This document shows positions 1 through 8,898 of a stretch of 49,123 nt of DNA, piece after piece. The notes under the pieces were generated by a model that saw only the letters and a list, made by a program, of their open reading frames with translations, was not told where the DNA came from and ran no database searches. The number at the start of each line of letters is the position of its first letter. The stretch's first letter is position 1. Both the position numbers and the translations under genes were made by a program. This stretch comes from Bacteroidota bacterium (GTDB lineage: Bacteria; Bacteroidota; Bacteroidia; Cytophagales; UBA9547), in NCBI GenBank assembly GCA_004293915.1, contig RDZG01000086.1, positions 1 through 49,123 on the forward strand. Direction: 5' to 3'.

Positions 1-381
1 TACTTCGCCAGAAACAGGAACTTGTATAACTCCTAAAACAGGAACTCCATTTTCTATTAAAGCAATATTGACAGTAAATTGCCCATTTCGTTTCACAAAC
101 TCTTTGGTTCCGTCTAATGGATCAACTAACCAAAACAGATTCCAGTTTTTACGTTGCTCATAATCAGGCAATTGTATTTCTTCAGAAATTATTGGAATTG
201 CAGGATACAACTTTGCTAACGATTCGCAAATGATTTCGTTTGCTAATCTATCTGCCAAAGTCAAAGGCGAATTGTCTGCTTTCGATTCGATTTCTTGCGA
301 TTCGATTTCCGAATTATAAACTTCTAAAATTTTTTGCCCTGCTTTTATAGCTATTTCAATAATGTCTATACTATTTACCAT
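1..381 (-). CDS. cysQ: 3'(2'),5'-bisphosphate nucleotidase CysQ (partial, N-terminal 127 residues)
   Basis: This is a member of the inositol-monophosphatase superfamily. By homology it removes the 3' phosphate from PAP/PAPS, a by-product of sulfate activation, in the cytoplasm using Mg2+. Visible motifs are ADRLAN near residue 48, the metal-binding SEE near residue 73, and WLVDPLDGTKEFVKRNG, the metal-binding DPLDGTKEF signature typical of CysQ rather than of generic SuhB. The ATG at 381-379 gives a normal N-terminus (MVNSIDIIEIAIKAG). The C-terminal half lies beyond the left edge of the window. The gene begins 2 bases after the stop of the HTH gene, so the two are probably co-transcribed. 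Confidence 0.93.
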   Translation of the reverse strand, partial: MVNSIDIIEIAIKAGQKILEVYNSEIESQEIESKADNSPLTLADRLANEIICESLAKLYPAIPIISEEIQLPDYEQRKNWNLFWLVDPLDGTKEFVKRNGQFTVNIALIENGVPVLGVIQVPVSGEV

Positions 382-383
382 AT

Positions 384-716
384 TTATTTACCGTTGTGGT
401 GCATGGCTTCCAAAATTGCATTCAATATCTTTTCTATATTATTAGTGTCATTTATTATTATGCTATTGTTGCCTTTTTGAGTATGATTTGAATTTATAAA
501 AGTGTATTTATCTTCCAATCCTATTAATTTGACAATATCTGTTTCTAAAATTTTCGAAATTGAATTTAATGTTTGAATATTTATTTTGGCATTACCTCTT
601 TCAATTCGTCCATATTGTATAAGAGAAATCCCTAGCCTGTCTGCCAAGTATGATTGTGTATAATTCTTCTTCTCTCTTTCTGTTTTTATCTTTAACCCAA
701 TATCTCTGTCAGAAAT
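384..716 (-). CDS. XRE-family HTH transcriptional regulator, apparent ATT start
   Basis: This 110-residue protein has a classic Cro/C1-type helix-turn-helix: DIGLKIKTEREKKNYTQ, then YLADRLGISLIQYGRIERG, then LNSISKILETD. The C-terminal half carries a hydrophilic tail of unknown role. The frame holds no ATG that would keep the first DNA-binding helix; the only ATG-like internal start is a TTG at 647, inside the domain. The codon right after the upstream in-frame stop (TAG, 719-717) is ATT, giving (M)SDRDIGLKIK, which is where family members normally begin. I therefore place the start at 716 and flag it. The gene ends 2 bases before cysQ and may co-transcribe with it. Confidence 0.7.
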   Translation of the reverse strand: MSDRDIGLKIKTEREKKNYTQSYLADRLGISLIQYGRIERGNAKINIQTLNSISKILETDIVKLIGLEDKYTFINSNHTQKGNNSIIINDTNNIEKILNAILEAMHHNGK

Positions 717-738
717 CTATATGTTTTGAAATTTGTAT

Positions 739-746
739 CAAATATA
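739..746 (-). promoter_or_regulatory. Bacteroidota -7 element upstream of the HTH-cysQ genes
   Basis: On the minus strand this reads TATATTTG, a perfect match to TAnnTTTG. It lies 22 bases upstream of the ATT proposed as the start of the HTH gene, leaving a leader of roughly 15-20 bases. No convincing TTTG -33 box was seen. Confidence 0.45.
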
Positions 747-814
747 AAACATAATGTATTATAAATGATACATGAAGTATCAAAATTATTGATAATTTCA
801 ATAACGTTTGGTAG

Positions 815-822
815 TAGTTTTG
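815..822 (+). promoter_or_regulatory. -7 element upstream of the lipoprotein gene
   Basis: TAGTTTTG matches TAnnTTTG and lies 21 bases before the ATG at 844. A TTG at 789-791 sits 23 bases upstream as a weak -33 candidate. Confidence 0.4.
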
Positions 823-843
823 CAAATATTTAAACCCAATTTT

Positions 844-1863
844 ATGAAAAATAAATTTATTATATTAGCATCTCTATCTATCTTTGGATGCAGTAAAAGT
901 ATTGAAACAGCAAATCCAATTGTAAAAAACGTATCAGAAGTAAAAAACAACATGTTGAATTTCAAAAACATTGATGATTTCAAAAAACTTATTGAAGAAG
1001 TTGATCCACAAAAAGGTATTCTACACAATGGAGAAAAGTTTAATTCATATTATGATTATCAAAATGCTGAACAGACTCAAAATGCAAGAATGAGTGCCGA
1101 TACTAGTATAGTTGATACTACATATTTTTTTGATTCGAGACTTGCCAGCGTATTAAATACAGAGAGAAAACTCTCAATAAACAATGAAGTATTTCTAGCT
1201 GGTAATGATTATAGTTTTATGTATCCAACAGGTGCTGATTCATTGGTTGATAAATTTTATTCGGAACTAAAATCCAATAAAATAAATTTTAATGATTATG
1301 ATTTACATAAAGTTTACAACGTTTTAAAAGTTCAAAAAACAGAATTAAAAATAATTTCTACAACTATTAGTAAGGATTCTATACCGCAAAATCTTAGAAC
1401 GGAAGTGAGTTATGAAAAAGAAGCGTATTTTTCAAGCGATAAAAGAGTACAAGGTACGTTTTGGGGTAGCACTTTTTTATTTTATGGTTCGTGTGGAATA
1501 GAAACCAAAATGCAGAAAAAAACAGGATGGTGGATATTTGCTAGCTGGAAACCTGAAAAAGCAGAATCAGTTAGCATTGATTATGATGTATACGTTGCAC
1601 CACATACTCAATCAAATCCACAGGCTTTTTGGGGAGCACCAAATAAATATGTACCTTCAAGTACTAGCAATCCTGCGTACATTAATTATTATAGATTTGG
1701 CACTAAATTTAAAAACTCGGTAGGATACAATACAGACAAAATACAAGTATATTTTGATACAAATGTAGGATTTCCATCTGCATATGGATATAATATTGGT
1801 ATTGAGTTTGCAAACCATACTGCAAAATATAACGGACAAGTCAGGACTGCAAGTTTGAAATAA
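844..1863 (+). CDS. Predicted lipoprotein of unknown function
   Basis: I do not recognise this 339-residue protein. The start at 844 is preferred over an upstream in-frame GTG/ATG-like codon at 808 because it opens a lipoprotein signal peptide: MKNKFIILASLSIFGCSKS, with the lipobox ending at Cys16. The mature part is hydrophilic, rich in Ser, Asn, Tyr and Lys, and has a Trp-rich patch (GWWIFASWKPEKAESV) near residue 235. It should be anchored in the inner or outer membrane. Its stop overlaps the next gene's start in a TAATG, so the pair is probably translationally coupled and functionally linked. Confidence 0.75.
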   Translation: MKNKFIILASLSIFGCSKSIETANPIVKNVSEVKNNMLNFKNIDDFKKLIEEVDPQKGILHNGEKFNSYYDYQNAEQTQNARMSADTSIVDTTYFFDSRLASVLNTERKLSINNEVFLAGNDYSFMYPTGADSLVDKFYSELKSNKINFNDYDLHKVYNVLKVQKTELKIISTTISKDSIPQNLRTEVSYEKEAYFSSDKRVQGTFWGSTFLFYGSCGIETKMQKKTGWWIFASWKPEKAESVSIDYDVYVAPHTQSNPQAFWGAPNKYVPSSTSNPAYINYYRFGTKFKNSVGYNTDKIQVYFDTNVGFPSAYGYNIGIEFANHTAKYNGQVRTASLK

Positions 1864-2618
1864 TGCGAATCAAAGTAATAACATCAATAATTATTATATG
1901 TTTAAGTAACACTGTTTTTGCTCAAAAGTATGCTTATTTGGCTATTACAGCAAAAGCAGGCGGTCCTTTTAGGTGGGTTGATATAAATAAAAATAATTAT
2001 TTTGATGGCAGCATGTTTTCTTATTCCAATCCAACATTTGGGTTGGAATTCGAATTTTCATATAATCATTATAAACTATTCAATAAAAAAGCGAAAACTA
2101 ATTTTGGTTTTGGACTTACATACAGTCCACAATTTTTTACTATAATTTATCCAAAAACAAATACTGGTAGCGAATTTTATGGTTCTTCACAAATTGCGTT
2201 ATTGGGATTATCAGGATATATTAATCAGTATATTTGGGGGAGTAATCGCAATAGTAGGACTCAATTAGGGCTAAAAATCGAACCCGTCTTTTTTACAACA
2301 CCAGATAACACGCAGATTTCGGGCAGCATAACCTTTGATAGTACCTATGCAAATCAACCACAAATAAGCGAAAAACTTTTTTCTGCTTTTTCATTTGGCA
2401 TTTCGACTGGACCGTTTTTAGAGTTTCATATTATTAAAAACCAATTAGCTTTATGCACCGAATTTAGCATTGGCATATCAACAGCAATGTTAAAAGGAAA
2501 AATAAACTACAAAGGTTCTGTAATTGATTACTCCACAAGCCCCATGTCGGGAAACATATTTTTATCCTTAAAATACAAATTCAATCATCAATCCGAACAC
2601 GAAGAGTACGAATTTTAA
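1863..2618 (+). CDS. Predicted outer-membrane beta-barrel protein
   Basis: This 251-residue protein starts with a Sec signal peptide (MRIKVITSIIIICLSNTVFAQ). It then shows alternating aromatic/hydrophobic beta-strand segments and Gly-rich turns typical of small Bacteroidota outer-membrane barrels (FGFGLTYSPQF, LCTEFSIGIS). It ends in a strand-like SGNIFLSLKYKF, followed by an acidic tail. No specific family was recognised. The ATG at 1863 overlaps the stop of the upstream lipoprotein by one base. A lipoprotein coupled to a barrel suggests a two-part envelope structure, but the cargo or role is unknown. Confidence 0.65.
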   Translation: MRIKVITSIIIICLSNTVFAQKYAYLAITAKAGGPFRWVDINKNNYFDGSMFSYSNPTFGLEFEFSYNHYKLFNKKAKTNFGFGLTYSPQFFTIIYPKTNTGSEFYGSSQIALLGLSGYINQYIWGSNRNSRTQLGLKIEPVFFTTPDNTQISGSITFDSTYANQPQISEKLFSAFSFGISTGPFLEFHIIKNQLALCTEFSIGISTAMLKGKINYKGSVIDYSTSPMSGNIFLSLKYKFNHQSEHEEYEF

Positions 2619-2657
2619 ATAATAAAATAAAACGAAATAATTACAGCATCTTATAAC

Positions 2658-2665
2658 TATTTTTG
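2658..2665 (+). promoter_or_regulatory. -7 element upstream of the response regulator
   Basis: TATTTTTG matches TAnnTTTG and ends 21 bases before the ATG at 2687. This suggests the response regulator has its own sigma-A promoter. Confidence 0.45.
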
Positions 2666-2686
2666 TCGGTATAAACACATTATAGT

Positions 2687-3822
2687 ATGGCAAAAATATT
2701 AATAATTGACGATGAAAAAGCAATCAGAAGCACACTTCGTGATATTTTGCGTTTTGAAAATTATATTACTGACGAAGCAGCTGATGGCGAAGAGGCTTTG
2801 AAAAAACTACAAACCAATAGCTATGATTTAGCACTTTGCGATATTAAAATGCCTAAAATGGACGGAATTGAAGTGCTTGAAAGAGCAAAAAAAGATGAAA
2901 TTCCTACTCCTTTTATCATGATTTCTGCTCATGGAACTATCGAAACGGCAGTTGAAGCTACTAAAAAAGGAGCTTTTGATTTTATTCAGAAACCACCCGA
3001 TTTGAATCGCTTATTGATAACTATTAAAAATGCGCCAAAACATTGCGGGCTGTGGTTTCAAAATCGCATGAAATTTTAGGTAAAAGTGCTGCCATTTTAG
3101 ATGTTAAAGAAATGATTGCCAAAGTTGCACCAACCGAAGCAAAAGTTTTGATTACGGGTGCAAACGGAAGCGGTAAAGAGCTGGTAGCAAGACAATTATA
3201 TTTACAAAGCAAACGTTCTCGCCAAGCTTTTGTGGAAGTAAACTGTGCGGCAATTCCATCTGAGTTAATCGAAAGTGAGCTTTTTGGACACGAAAAAGGC
3301 TCATTTACATCTGCCATAAAAAACCGAACTGGCAAGTTTGAACTAGCTGATGGTGGCACTTTGTTTTTAGACGAAATTGGCGATATGAGCCTTGCTGCTC
3401 AAGCAAAAGTATTAAGAGCCATTCAGGAAAAGAAAATTACTAAAGTGGGTGGAGAGAAAGAAATTGATGTAGATGTTCGCATTGTTGCTGCCACTAACAA
3501 AAACCTTAAATTGGAAATCCAAAAGGGCAATTTTAGGGAAGATTTATATCATAGATTGGCAGTTGTTGTAATCGAAGTACCTAGTCTTGACGAAAGAAAA
3601 ACAGATATTCCGATTTTAGTCGAAGATTTTTTAATTAAAATCAATAAAGAATATGGTGGAAAGCCTAAAAATATTTCTCAAGAAGCAATAGAGATGTTGC
3701 AAAAAATGAATTGGACAGGGAATATACGAGAACTAAGAAATGTACTCGAACGACTATATATAATGAGCAACGACACCATCAATATAGATAATGTCGTTAA
3801 ATATGGAGCAAAGACTCATTAA
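2687..3822 (+). pseudogene. NtrC-type sigma54-dependent response regulator, disrupted by an internal deletion/frameshift
   Basis: The first frame (2687 to about 3034) encodes a complete receiver domain: acidic pair D8/D9, phospho-acceptor Asp52 in LCDIKMPKMDG, ISAHGT, and GAFDFIQKP. A second frame, entered near 3034, encodes the AAA+ domain: Walker A GANGSGKE, loop GSFTSA in place of GAFTGA, Walker B GGTLFLDEIGD, and WTGNIRELRNVLERL. The C-terminal part ends at 3822 without a DNA-binding HTH, as is common for this roughly 385-residue Bacteroidota subfamily. Between the parts the family has a linker of about 9 residues (NALDKxxLVTE..) that is missing here, and the frame shifts. The first frame ends at 3079. 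A TTG at 3043 could start the AAA+ piece separately. The gene is probably broken, unless this is an assembly error. Confidence 0.85.
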
Positions 3823-3941
3823 ACTTTTGCAGTTGAAGGAGATACTTTTTTTGTATTTTTCAAATAAGTAGGACAAGTCTTTTGTGGAGCACAATTAGCT
3901 AAAAACACAAGAATTGAAAGTGTCGCGAGTATTTTTTTCAT
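3819..3941 (-). CDS. Small lipoprotein (40 residues)
   Basis: MKKILATLSILVFLANCAP is a short lipoprotein signal with its lipobox at Cys17, followed by a mature tail of only about 24 residues (QKTCPTYLKNTKKVSPSTAKV). Tiny lipoproteins with a C-P-x-Y motif like this recur in Bacteroidota; their function is unknown. The frame extends upstream to 4031, but the extension is low-complexity and would bury the signal peptide, so the ATG at 3941 is chosen. Its stop overlaps that of the convergent response-regulator gene by three bases. Confidence 0.6.
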   Translation of the reverse strand: MKKILATLSILVFLANCAPQKTCPTYLKNTKKVSPSTAKV

Positions 3942-4023
3942 TCGAATTTTATTTATAGGTACAATCTTAATCAGATAAATTATTATTTCAAAACAATATT
4001 TTATAAAACAGTTAAAAATAGTT

Positions 4024-4970
4024 TTAAACATAGAGCAGATTGCATCCTCTTACATCAGAATTGTCAAATCTACCCAAAACTTTGAATAATTTGCTATTTA
4101 TTTTTTGTCCCAAGTCTTGGGTTTCGATATAATATTTATTCCTCCTCTATTTGTGGTACTTTTCAAAGTTAAAGCATCATCGGTATCTCTCAATAAAACT
4201 TTCATCCAGTTGGGTGCCGAGAACAAATCGCCATCAATCGAGTAGGCTTGCGAAAGCAACTCCGTCATGCCATATTCTGAACACAAAACTGCATTTGGAA
4301 ACGTTTTTTTTAAAATAAAATGTACTTCGTCTCTAATAATTTCTTTCTTTCGACCTTTCATTCCTCCAGTTTCAATGATATAAAATTTGGATTCATTTTT
4401 TTCTGTATTTTCTGCCCAATCTAACAATGCAAATGTTACGCCAAAAATTATAACAGGCTGATTTTGAGCAGAAAAACTATTTATTTTTTGTGTTAATTCA
4501 TCAAAATTTGATAAATAATATTTTGGAGTTTTAGTGTTTGATTTTGAAATAAAATGGTCAACCATGTGTACCAACGAAGAATTTGAACGCTCAGAATAGG
4601 ATGGTAAAAGTGGCAAAATCTCAAATTTGGATAATTGTCCAAATTTAGATTCAAAAAAATAGGATGAAATTTTATTGTAAAAATTGATATCTACTACATA
4701 ATGTTTGCTAGTTTCTATGCCTGTTGTTCCACTGCTTTCAAAGACTTTTTTAATAGCATCTTTACTAGATATAACTTTATGCGATTTGAATAGTGAAATA
4801 GGTAAGAAAGGTATATTATTTATATTTTTGGGTTGATAGTTTTTCTTAAATACTAAATCCACATATTTTTGATATACAACATTGTTATTATATTGAAAAT
4901 CAAATACTTCTAATGCTATTTTTTCGAAATCATAATAAAATTCAATTTTTATTTTTTTTGATTTAGCCAA
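4024..4970 (-). pseudogene. LuxE-like acyl-protein synthetase family gene, 3' end frameshifted with codons missing
   Basis: The first frame (4970 to 4098, 290 residues) carries the ATP-binding SSGTTG at residues 79-84 and the SEYGMTELLSQAYS motif of the LuxE/adenylate-forming superfamily, whose members activate an acyl group as acyl-AMP. After NRGGINII the frame runs into KPKTWDKK and stops. The expected family ending (ETQDLGQ, then VLGRFDNSDVRGCNLLYV) is encoded in another frame down to 4024, so about 10 codons are missing together with a frame change. The start is a TTG at 4970, overlapping the helicase 3' end by 22 bases; no ATG is available. The lost C-terminus probably abolishes normal activity. 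The adjacent helicase suggests an operon, not necessarily a shared pathway. Confidence 0.8.
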
Positions 4971-7900
4971 TAATTCCTACTAAAATTTCGCTCAAATTTC
5001 CAGTTTTTTTTCAACAATTCTAATGGTTTATATGCAAAAAAATCTTTGATAGAAATAGATGAATATAATGAATTATCATCCGTAAGAATAAGTTTATTTT
5101 TTGATAAAGCATCAGCAAAAGCATAGTTTGAAATTTGATAGTTTTCGGTATCTTCAATAAGTTTTGATGCCAAATTTTTTGTATTTCTAAGTATATTTTG
5201 TTCAAAAATTGCTGTTTTTGAAAGGTTATAAGCATATTCCAAAAACCTTTTCAATAATTTTGGACCTTCGTTTATTGTATTTTCGACTTGTAATTGCTGT
5301 GGAAAAATACTTGCAACAATGTAAATTTTTTCTCTCGCTCTAGTGATTGCCACATTCAAACGATTTTCGCCACCAAGTTGGTTTAAGCTACCAAATTGTG
5401 CATTAATTTTACCGTAAGTGTCTGAAGCATAGGCAATTGAAAAAATAATTATATCACGTTCATCGCCTTGTACATTTTCTATATTTTTAACAAAAAACGA
5501 AGTAGGAATGTTGAAACTTTGAAAAACAGATTGTTGCCACATCAAATCTTCAATCAATTCTTGTTGTTTTGCATTGAAAGTTACTACACCAACCGATTTG
5601 TCGGTATTTTTTGTAAAAATCTCAAAAACCAATTTCACAACTTCTTCGGCTTCGGTTTGATTTACATTGTTTTTCCAAATTCCATGCGTTTTTAAATATT
5701 CAATTGGTTTTTCAGTTTTAATTATATCAGCATTTTCAGGAATAAAAATTAATTTGTTTTGATAAAATGCTGCGTTTGAAAACGAAATTAATTCCTCAAA
5801 TTTACTTCTATAATGGTGCAAAAGCATGGTTTGCGGAACATATTTTTCGGTCAAATTCAAGAGCGAATCAATCGAATTTTCTATCGAATCTTCTGATTCG
5901 TTTTCGAATCTAGGCTGATACAAATCGTTGGGAGGCAACTGTTTATCATCGCCTACCACACAAATTTGATTACCTCGAAACATCACAGGAAGTCCTTTTT
6001 CGGCAAAACATTGCGAAGCTTCATCAAAAATTACTAAATCAAAATTTGTAGACAGCGGAAAAATTGATGAAACAGTTTCGGGAGACGATAGCCAACATGG
6101 CACCAATTTCATAATTTCCTCAAAATGATTTTCTAATAGCTTACGAATAGCCCAAATCTTTTTCTTTTTTGTGGTTTGATGATGCAAATCACGATACGTT
6201 ACTCTATTGTTTAATCTATTGATTTCTAGGTTTTTATAAGTTAATTCTCTTAGTTTTAATAATAAAATCTGACCAGAAATCTCTTGTTTTTTTTCAATAT
6301 ACTTTTGTAAATCTTGCTCAAGCTGCGAAAGTTCAAAAGTAGAAACAGACCGCAAAATTGGATTTTTTTCTTCTATTATATCAATCCAAAAATTATAAAA
6401 ACTATGCTGAATTTGCGTAATAATTTCTTTTTTTTCTATACCAATTTTAATAATTTCAAAAATCTCTTTTTCGGTTTTGCTGTATTCACCAACTAGTTTA
6501 TCATATTGAACAATATAGTGAAAATAGGTTTGTAATTGTGATTTAAAATTTGATACAACTTCTTGATTATCAATTATTTTTGAAATTTGTTCGGGTAATA
6601 AATACTCTAAATAGTTTGAATAATCCTGATTAGCTTCTATTGTTTTATTACAAATTTCTGAAATTAAATTTCTGAGTCCAATATTTGATTTTGGTAAATT
6701 CTTGATTTGATTTTTGAAAATATCTTGAATTGATCTTTTTATACAGAATGCTAAAAGTATGTTTTGAAATTGATTTTTGATTTCTTCTGTATTTAATTCA
6801 TTATCAAGGAGTTTTAATCCTAGATGGTTATAAATTTCAGTCGTGTATTCAATTATTTTTCTGCGATTTTGGAGCTTTTTTTCTAGTATTTCAATGCCAT
6901 TTATATCACATTTTAAATCATTTTTTTTGAGTAATTCAGTTACAAATATTTTTGTTTTAGAAAATAATTTCCATTTAGTTTTGGTGTAAAAATTGAGAAA
7001 CAAGGTTTTGGTTTCAGAAATAATTTCTATTGTTTCATCAATGTTGTTATTTTTAATTGAAAATTCAATTTGTTCATTATCAATGATTTGTAATGTGTTT
7101 TTAATTAATATTTCAATACTTTTTTGATTAATATTTTTTTCAAAAATGAATTTTATAATTTCATAAACCTGTGCATTTTCAAGATTTTCTTTTAGATTAT
7201 TTAACTCTATTATATATTTTTCAAAAGCCAACAAATCAAAAAAATGAATAGGTTGGTTTAAAATATCACTTTCAATTGTATATTTTTTATTTAGAGCTTG
7301 AATTTCGTCTAAATAAACTACCATTTTTTCTAAATCAGCCACTGAAAAAGTATTGAAATTCACTCTATTTTTGAATTCAAAATCTTCTTTTTCTATGATT
7401 TTTGCATAAGGAATAAGTTTTATGGTTTTTGCAATAAATAGTTCTAATGAATTGAAATTGAAATATTTAGCATAGTTTTTTAATTCAGGGAAATGATTTT
7501 TTTTAGCCAACAGATATAATTCTTTTGCTGTAATTCCAAAAGATTGATTATCGAATAATGCTAGTTTAAATTCAGTAAGTTTTTCAGTGATTGAGTCAAT
7601 ATTTCTGCTTAACTTCAAGAATTCTTTTTCGAGCCAAATGGCATCTAGCGAATCGTTTGTTTGTTTGTAATCTTCAATATTATCAATCTGAAAGGCTAGT
7701 TGTTGAAATAGTTTTTTTCTATCCAGTTTGAAATCATGAACAACTGCAACAAAATTATTTAATTGTTTAGTAATCAAACGATTATAAACCACATCAAGTG
7801 CTGCTTTTTTTTGAGAAACAACTAATACTTTTTTGTTATTCGAAATAAAATCAGTAATTAAATTACAAATCAATTGCGATTTACCTGTGCCAGGTGGACC

Positions 7901-8833
7901 TTGAACCACCATTGATTTTCCAGATTTTATATGAATCAAAGCAGCTTCTTGCGAAGCATCAATTGGAAATGCGGTTAAAATATGTTCTTCTTTTATGATT
8001 TTGTTTTTTTTGAATTTTGATTCAAAAAAAGATGTCAAATTATCGAATTTGTTTTCAGCTATAATCTCTTCATAATCTGCTGACAAAACAGAACCACGCT
8101 CGGGAAAAATACCTAAAATTGCTTCAGGGAATAGTTTTAACTCACCATTTTTGTATTCAATTTCAAAATCTGAACGTTTAAATTCGTCAAAAAATTGGAG
8201 CTTATTTATAAAAATATCACGGTTGAAGTTTATATCTAATTTGCTCTCTTTCAGTAAATTATACAAATAATTTCTAAAAACAAGTGCATCCTCAAAGTTA
8301 TCTTCAAAAACTGTTTCAAAAAAATCATCATCAAACGAAATTTTTGTGAAATGTGCGTATGCAATCAACAAACTTTTGTTTAAAAAAGGTTGATTTTCAG
8401 CCTGTTGGCTTATTGTCCAAGTCGATTTATTTTTTTCAGTTTGAAGTTCTAATTCAACAGGAAAAACAACTAAAGGTGCTCTTATTATTGTTCCATCCAC
8501 TAGTTTTCCTCTCACAAAAGGATAGCCTATGGCTAAATCTTTGCTTCCTCGTTCTTCAAATATTAAATTTTCTTTTCGTTTAATTTTAGCAATTCTCTTA
8601 CTTAGTTTTACTATTTTTTCATCTCTAGTGTCTGTAAAATCGCAAATTGTGATTTTTTTTTTGTTTGTAATAATCTGCTCTAAAAGTTCAAAAGAGCTTT
8701 TTTTTGAAATTGAAAAATCCAACTCATTAAAATCAATATCCAACTCAGCCGAAGGCTTTAGCAATACCAACGACCTGTTATTTGCAGTTAGATTCGTAAG
8801 TTTTTTTTGATATGATTTTAATGAATGCCAAAT
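4949..8833 (-). CDS. Large superfamily 1 DNA/RNA helicase (Dna2/Upf1-like AAA), apparent ATT start
   Basis: The protein has about 1294 residues. Motifs in order are Walker A QGPPGTGKSQ (about residue 317), a long coiled-coil-rich insertion (about 380-900), Walker B IFDEASQC (about 937), motif V-like NVQGDERDIIIFS, and motif VI LNVAITRAREKIYIV (about 1160). The N-terminal region with FEERGSKDL and YPFVRGKLVDGT is typical of Bacteroidota members of this family. An internal TTG at 8770 would remove the conserved SLKSYQKKLTNLTANNRS segment, which is clearly coding upstream of it. The only sensible start is ATT at 8833-8831, giving (M)WHSLKSYQKK. The DNA substrate and role are unknown; repair or defence are possibilities. 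Confidence 0.85.
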   Translation of the reverse strand: MWHSLKSYQKKLTNLTANNRSLVLLKPSAELDIDFNELDFSISKKSSFELLEQIITNKKKITICDFTDTRDEKIVKLSKRIAKIKRKENLIFEERGSKDLAIGYPFVRGKLVDGTIIRAPLVVFPVELELQTEKNKSTWTISQQAENQPFLNKSLLIAYAHFTKISFDDDFFETVFEDNFEDALVFRNYLYNLLKESKLDINFNRDIFINKLQFFDEFKRSDFEIEYKNGELKLFPEAILGIFPERGSVLSADYEEIIAENKFDNLTSFFESKFKKNKIIKEEHILTAFPIDASQEAALIHIKSGKSMVVQGPPGTGKSQLICNLITDFISNNKKVLVVSQKKAALDVVYNRLITKQLNNFVAVVHDFKLDRKKLFQQLAFQIDNIEDYKQTNDSLDAIWLEKEFLKLSRNIDSITEKLTEFKLALFDNQSFGITAKELYLLAKKNHFPELKNYAKYFNFNSLELFIAKTIKLIPYAKIIEKEDFEFKNRVNFNTFSVADLEKMVVYLDEIQALNKKYTIESDILNQPIHFFDLLAFEKYIIELNNLKENLENAQVYEIIKFIFEKNINQKSIEILIKNTLQIIDNEQIEFSIKNNNIDETIEIISETKTLFLNFYTKTKWKLFSKTKIFVTELLKKNDLKCDINGIEILEKKLQNRRKIIEYTTEIYNHLGLKLLDNELNTEEIKNQFQNILLAFCIKRSIQDIFKNQIKNLPKSNIGLRNLISEICNKTIEANQDYSNYLEYLLPEQISKIIDNQEVVSNFKSQLQTYFHYIVQYDKLVGEYSKTEKEIFEIIKIGIEKKEIITQIQHSFYNFWIDIIEEKNPILRSVSTFELSQLEQDLQKYIEKKQEISGQILLLKLRELTYKNLEINRLNNRVTYRDLHHQTTKKKKIWAIRKLLENHFEEIMKLVPCWLSSPETVSSIFPLSTNFDLVIFDEASQCFAEKGLPVMFRGNQICVVGDDKQLPPNDLYQPRFENESEDSIENSIDSLLNLTEKYVPQTMLLHHYRSKFEELISFSNAAFYQNKLIFIPENADIIKTEKPIEYLKTHGIWKNNVNQTEAEEVVKLVFEIFTKNTDKSVGVVTFNAKQQELIEDLMWQQSVFQSFNIPTSFFVKNIENVQGDERDIIIFSIAYASDTYGKINAQFGSLNQLGGENRLNVAITRAREKIYIVASIFPQQLQVENTINEGPKLLKRFLEYAYNLSKTAIFEQNILRNTKNLASKLIEDTENYQISNYAFADALSKNKLILTDDNSLYSSISIKDFFAYKPLELLKKNWKFERNFSRNYWLNQKK

Positions 8834-8869
8834 TACAAATAATTTACATCGAAGACGTTTTAAGTATTA

Positions 8870-8877
8870 TATATTTG
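8870..8877 (+). promoter_or_regulatory. -7 element upstream of the LptF/LptG gene
   Basis: TATATTTG is a perfect TAnnTTTG match that ends 21 bases before the ATG at 8899. It lies in the 65-bp divergent space between the helicase and the permease. Confidence 0.5.
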
Positions 8878-8898
8878 TGATTAAATACAACCTTTTTT

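Noticed and set aside
384-647. HTH gene starting at the TTG at 647
   Set aside because: It would remove the first half of the DNA-binding domain, which is clearly encoded upstream in the same frame.
798-1028. Minus-strand open frame of 76 codons
   Set aside because: It lies opposite the start of the lipoprotein gene, which has a signal peptide and a promoter; the product looks like random hydrophobic sequence.
3024-3359. Minus-strand open frame of 111 codons across the response regulator break
   Set aside because: The plus strand there encodes well-conserved AAA+ motifs; this is an antisense shadow.
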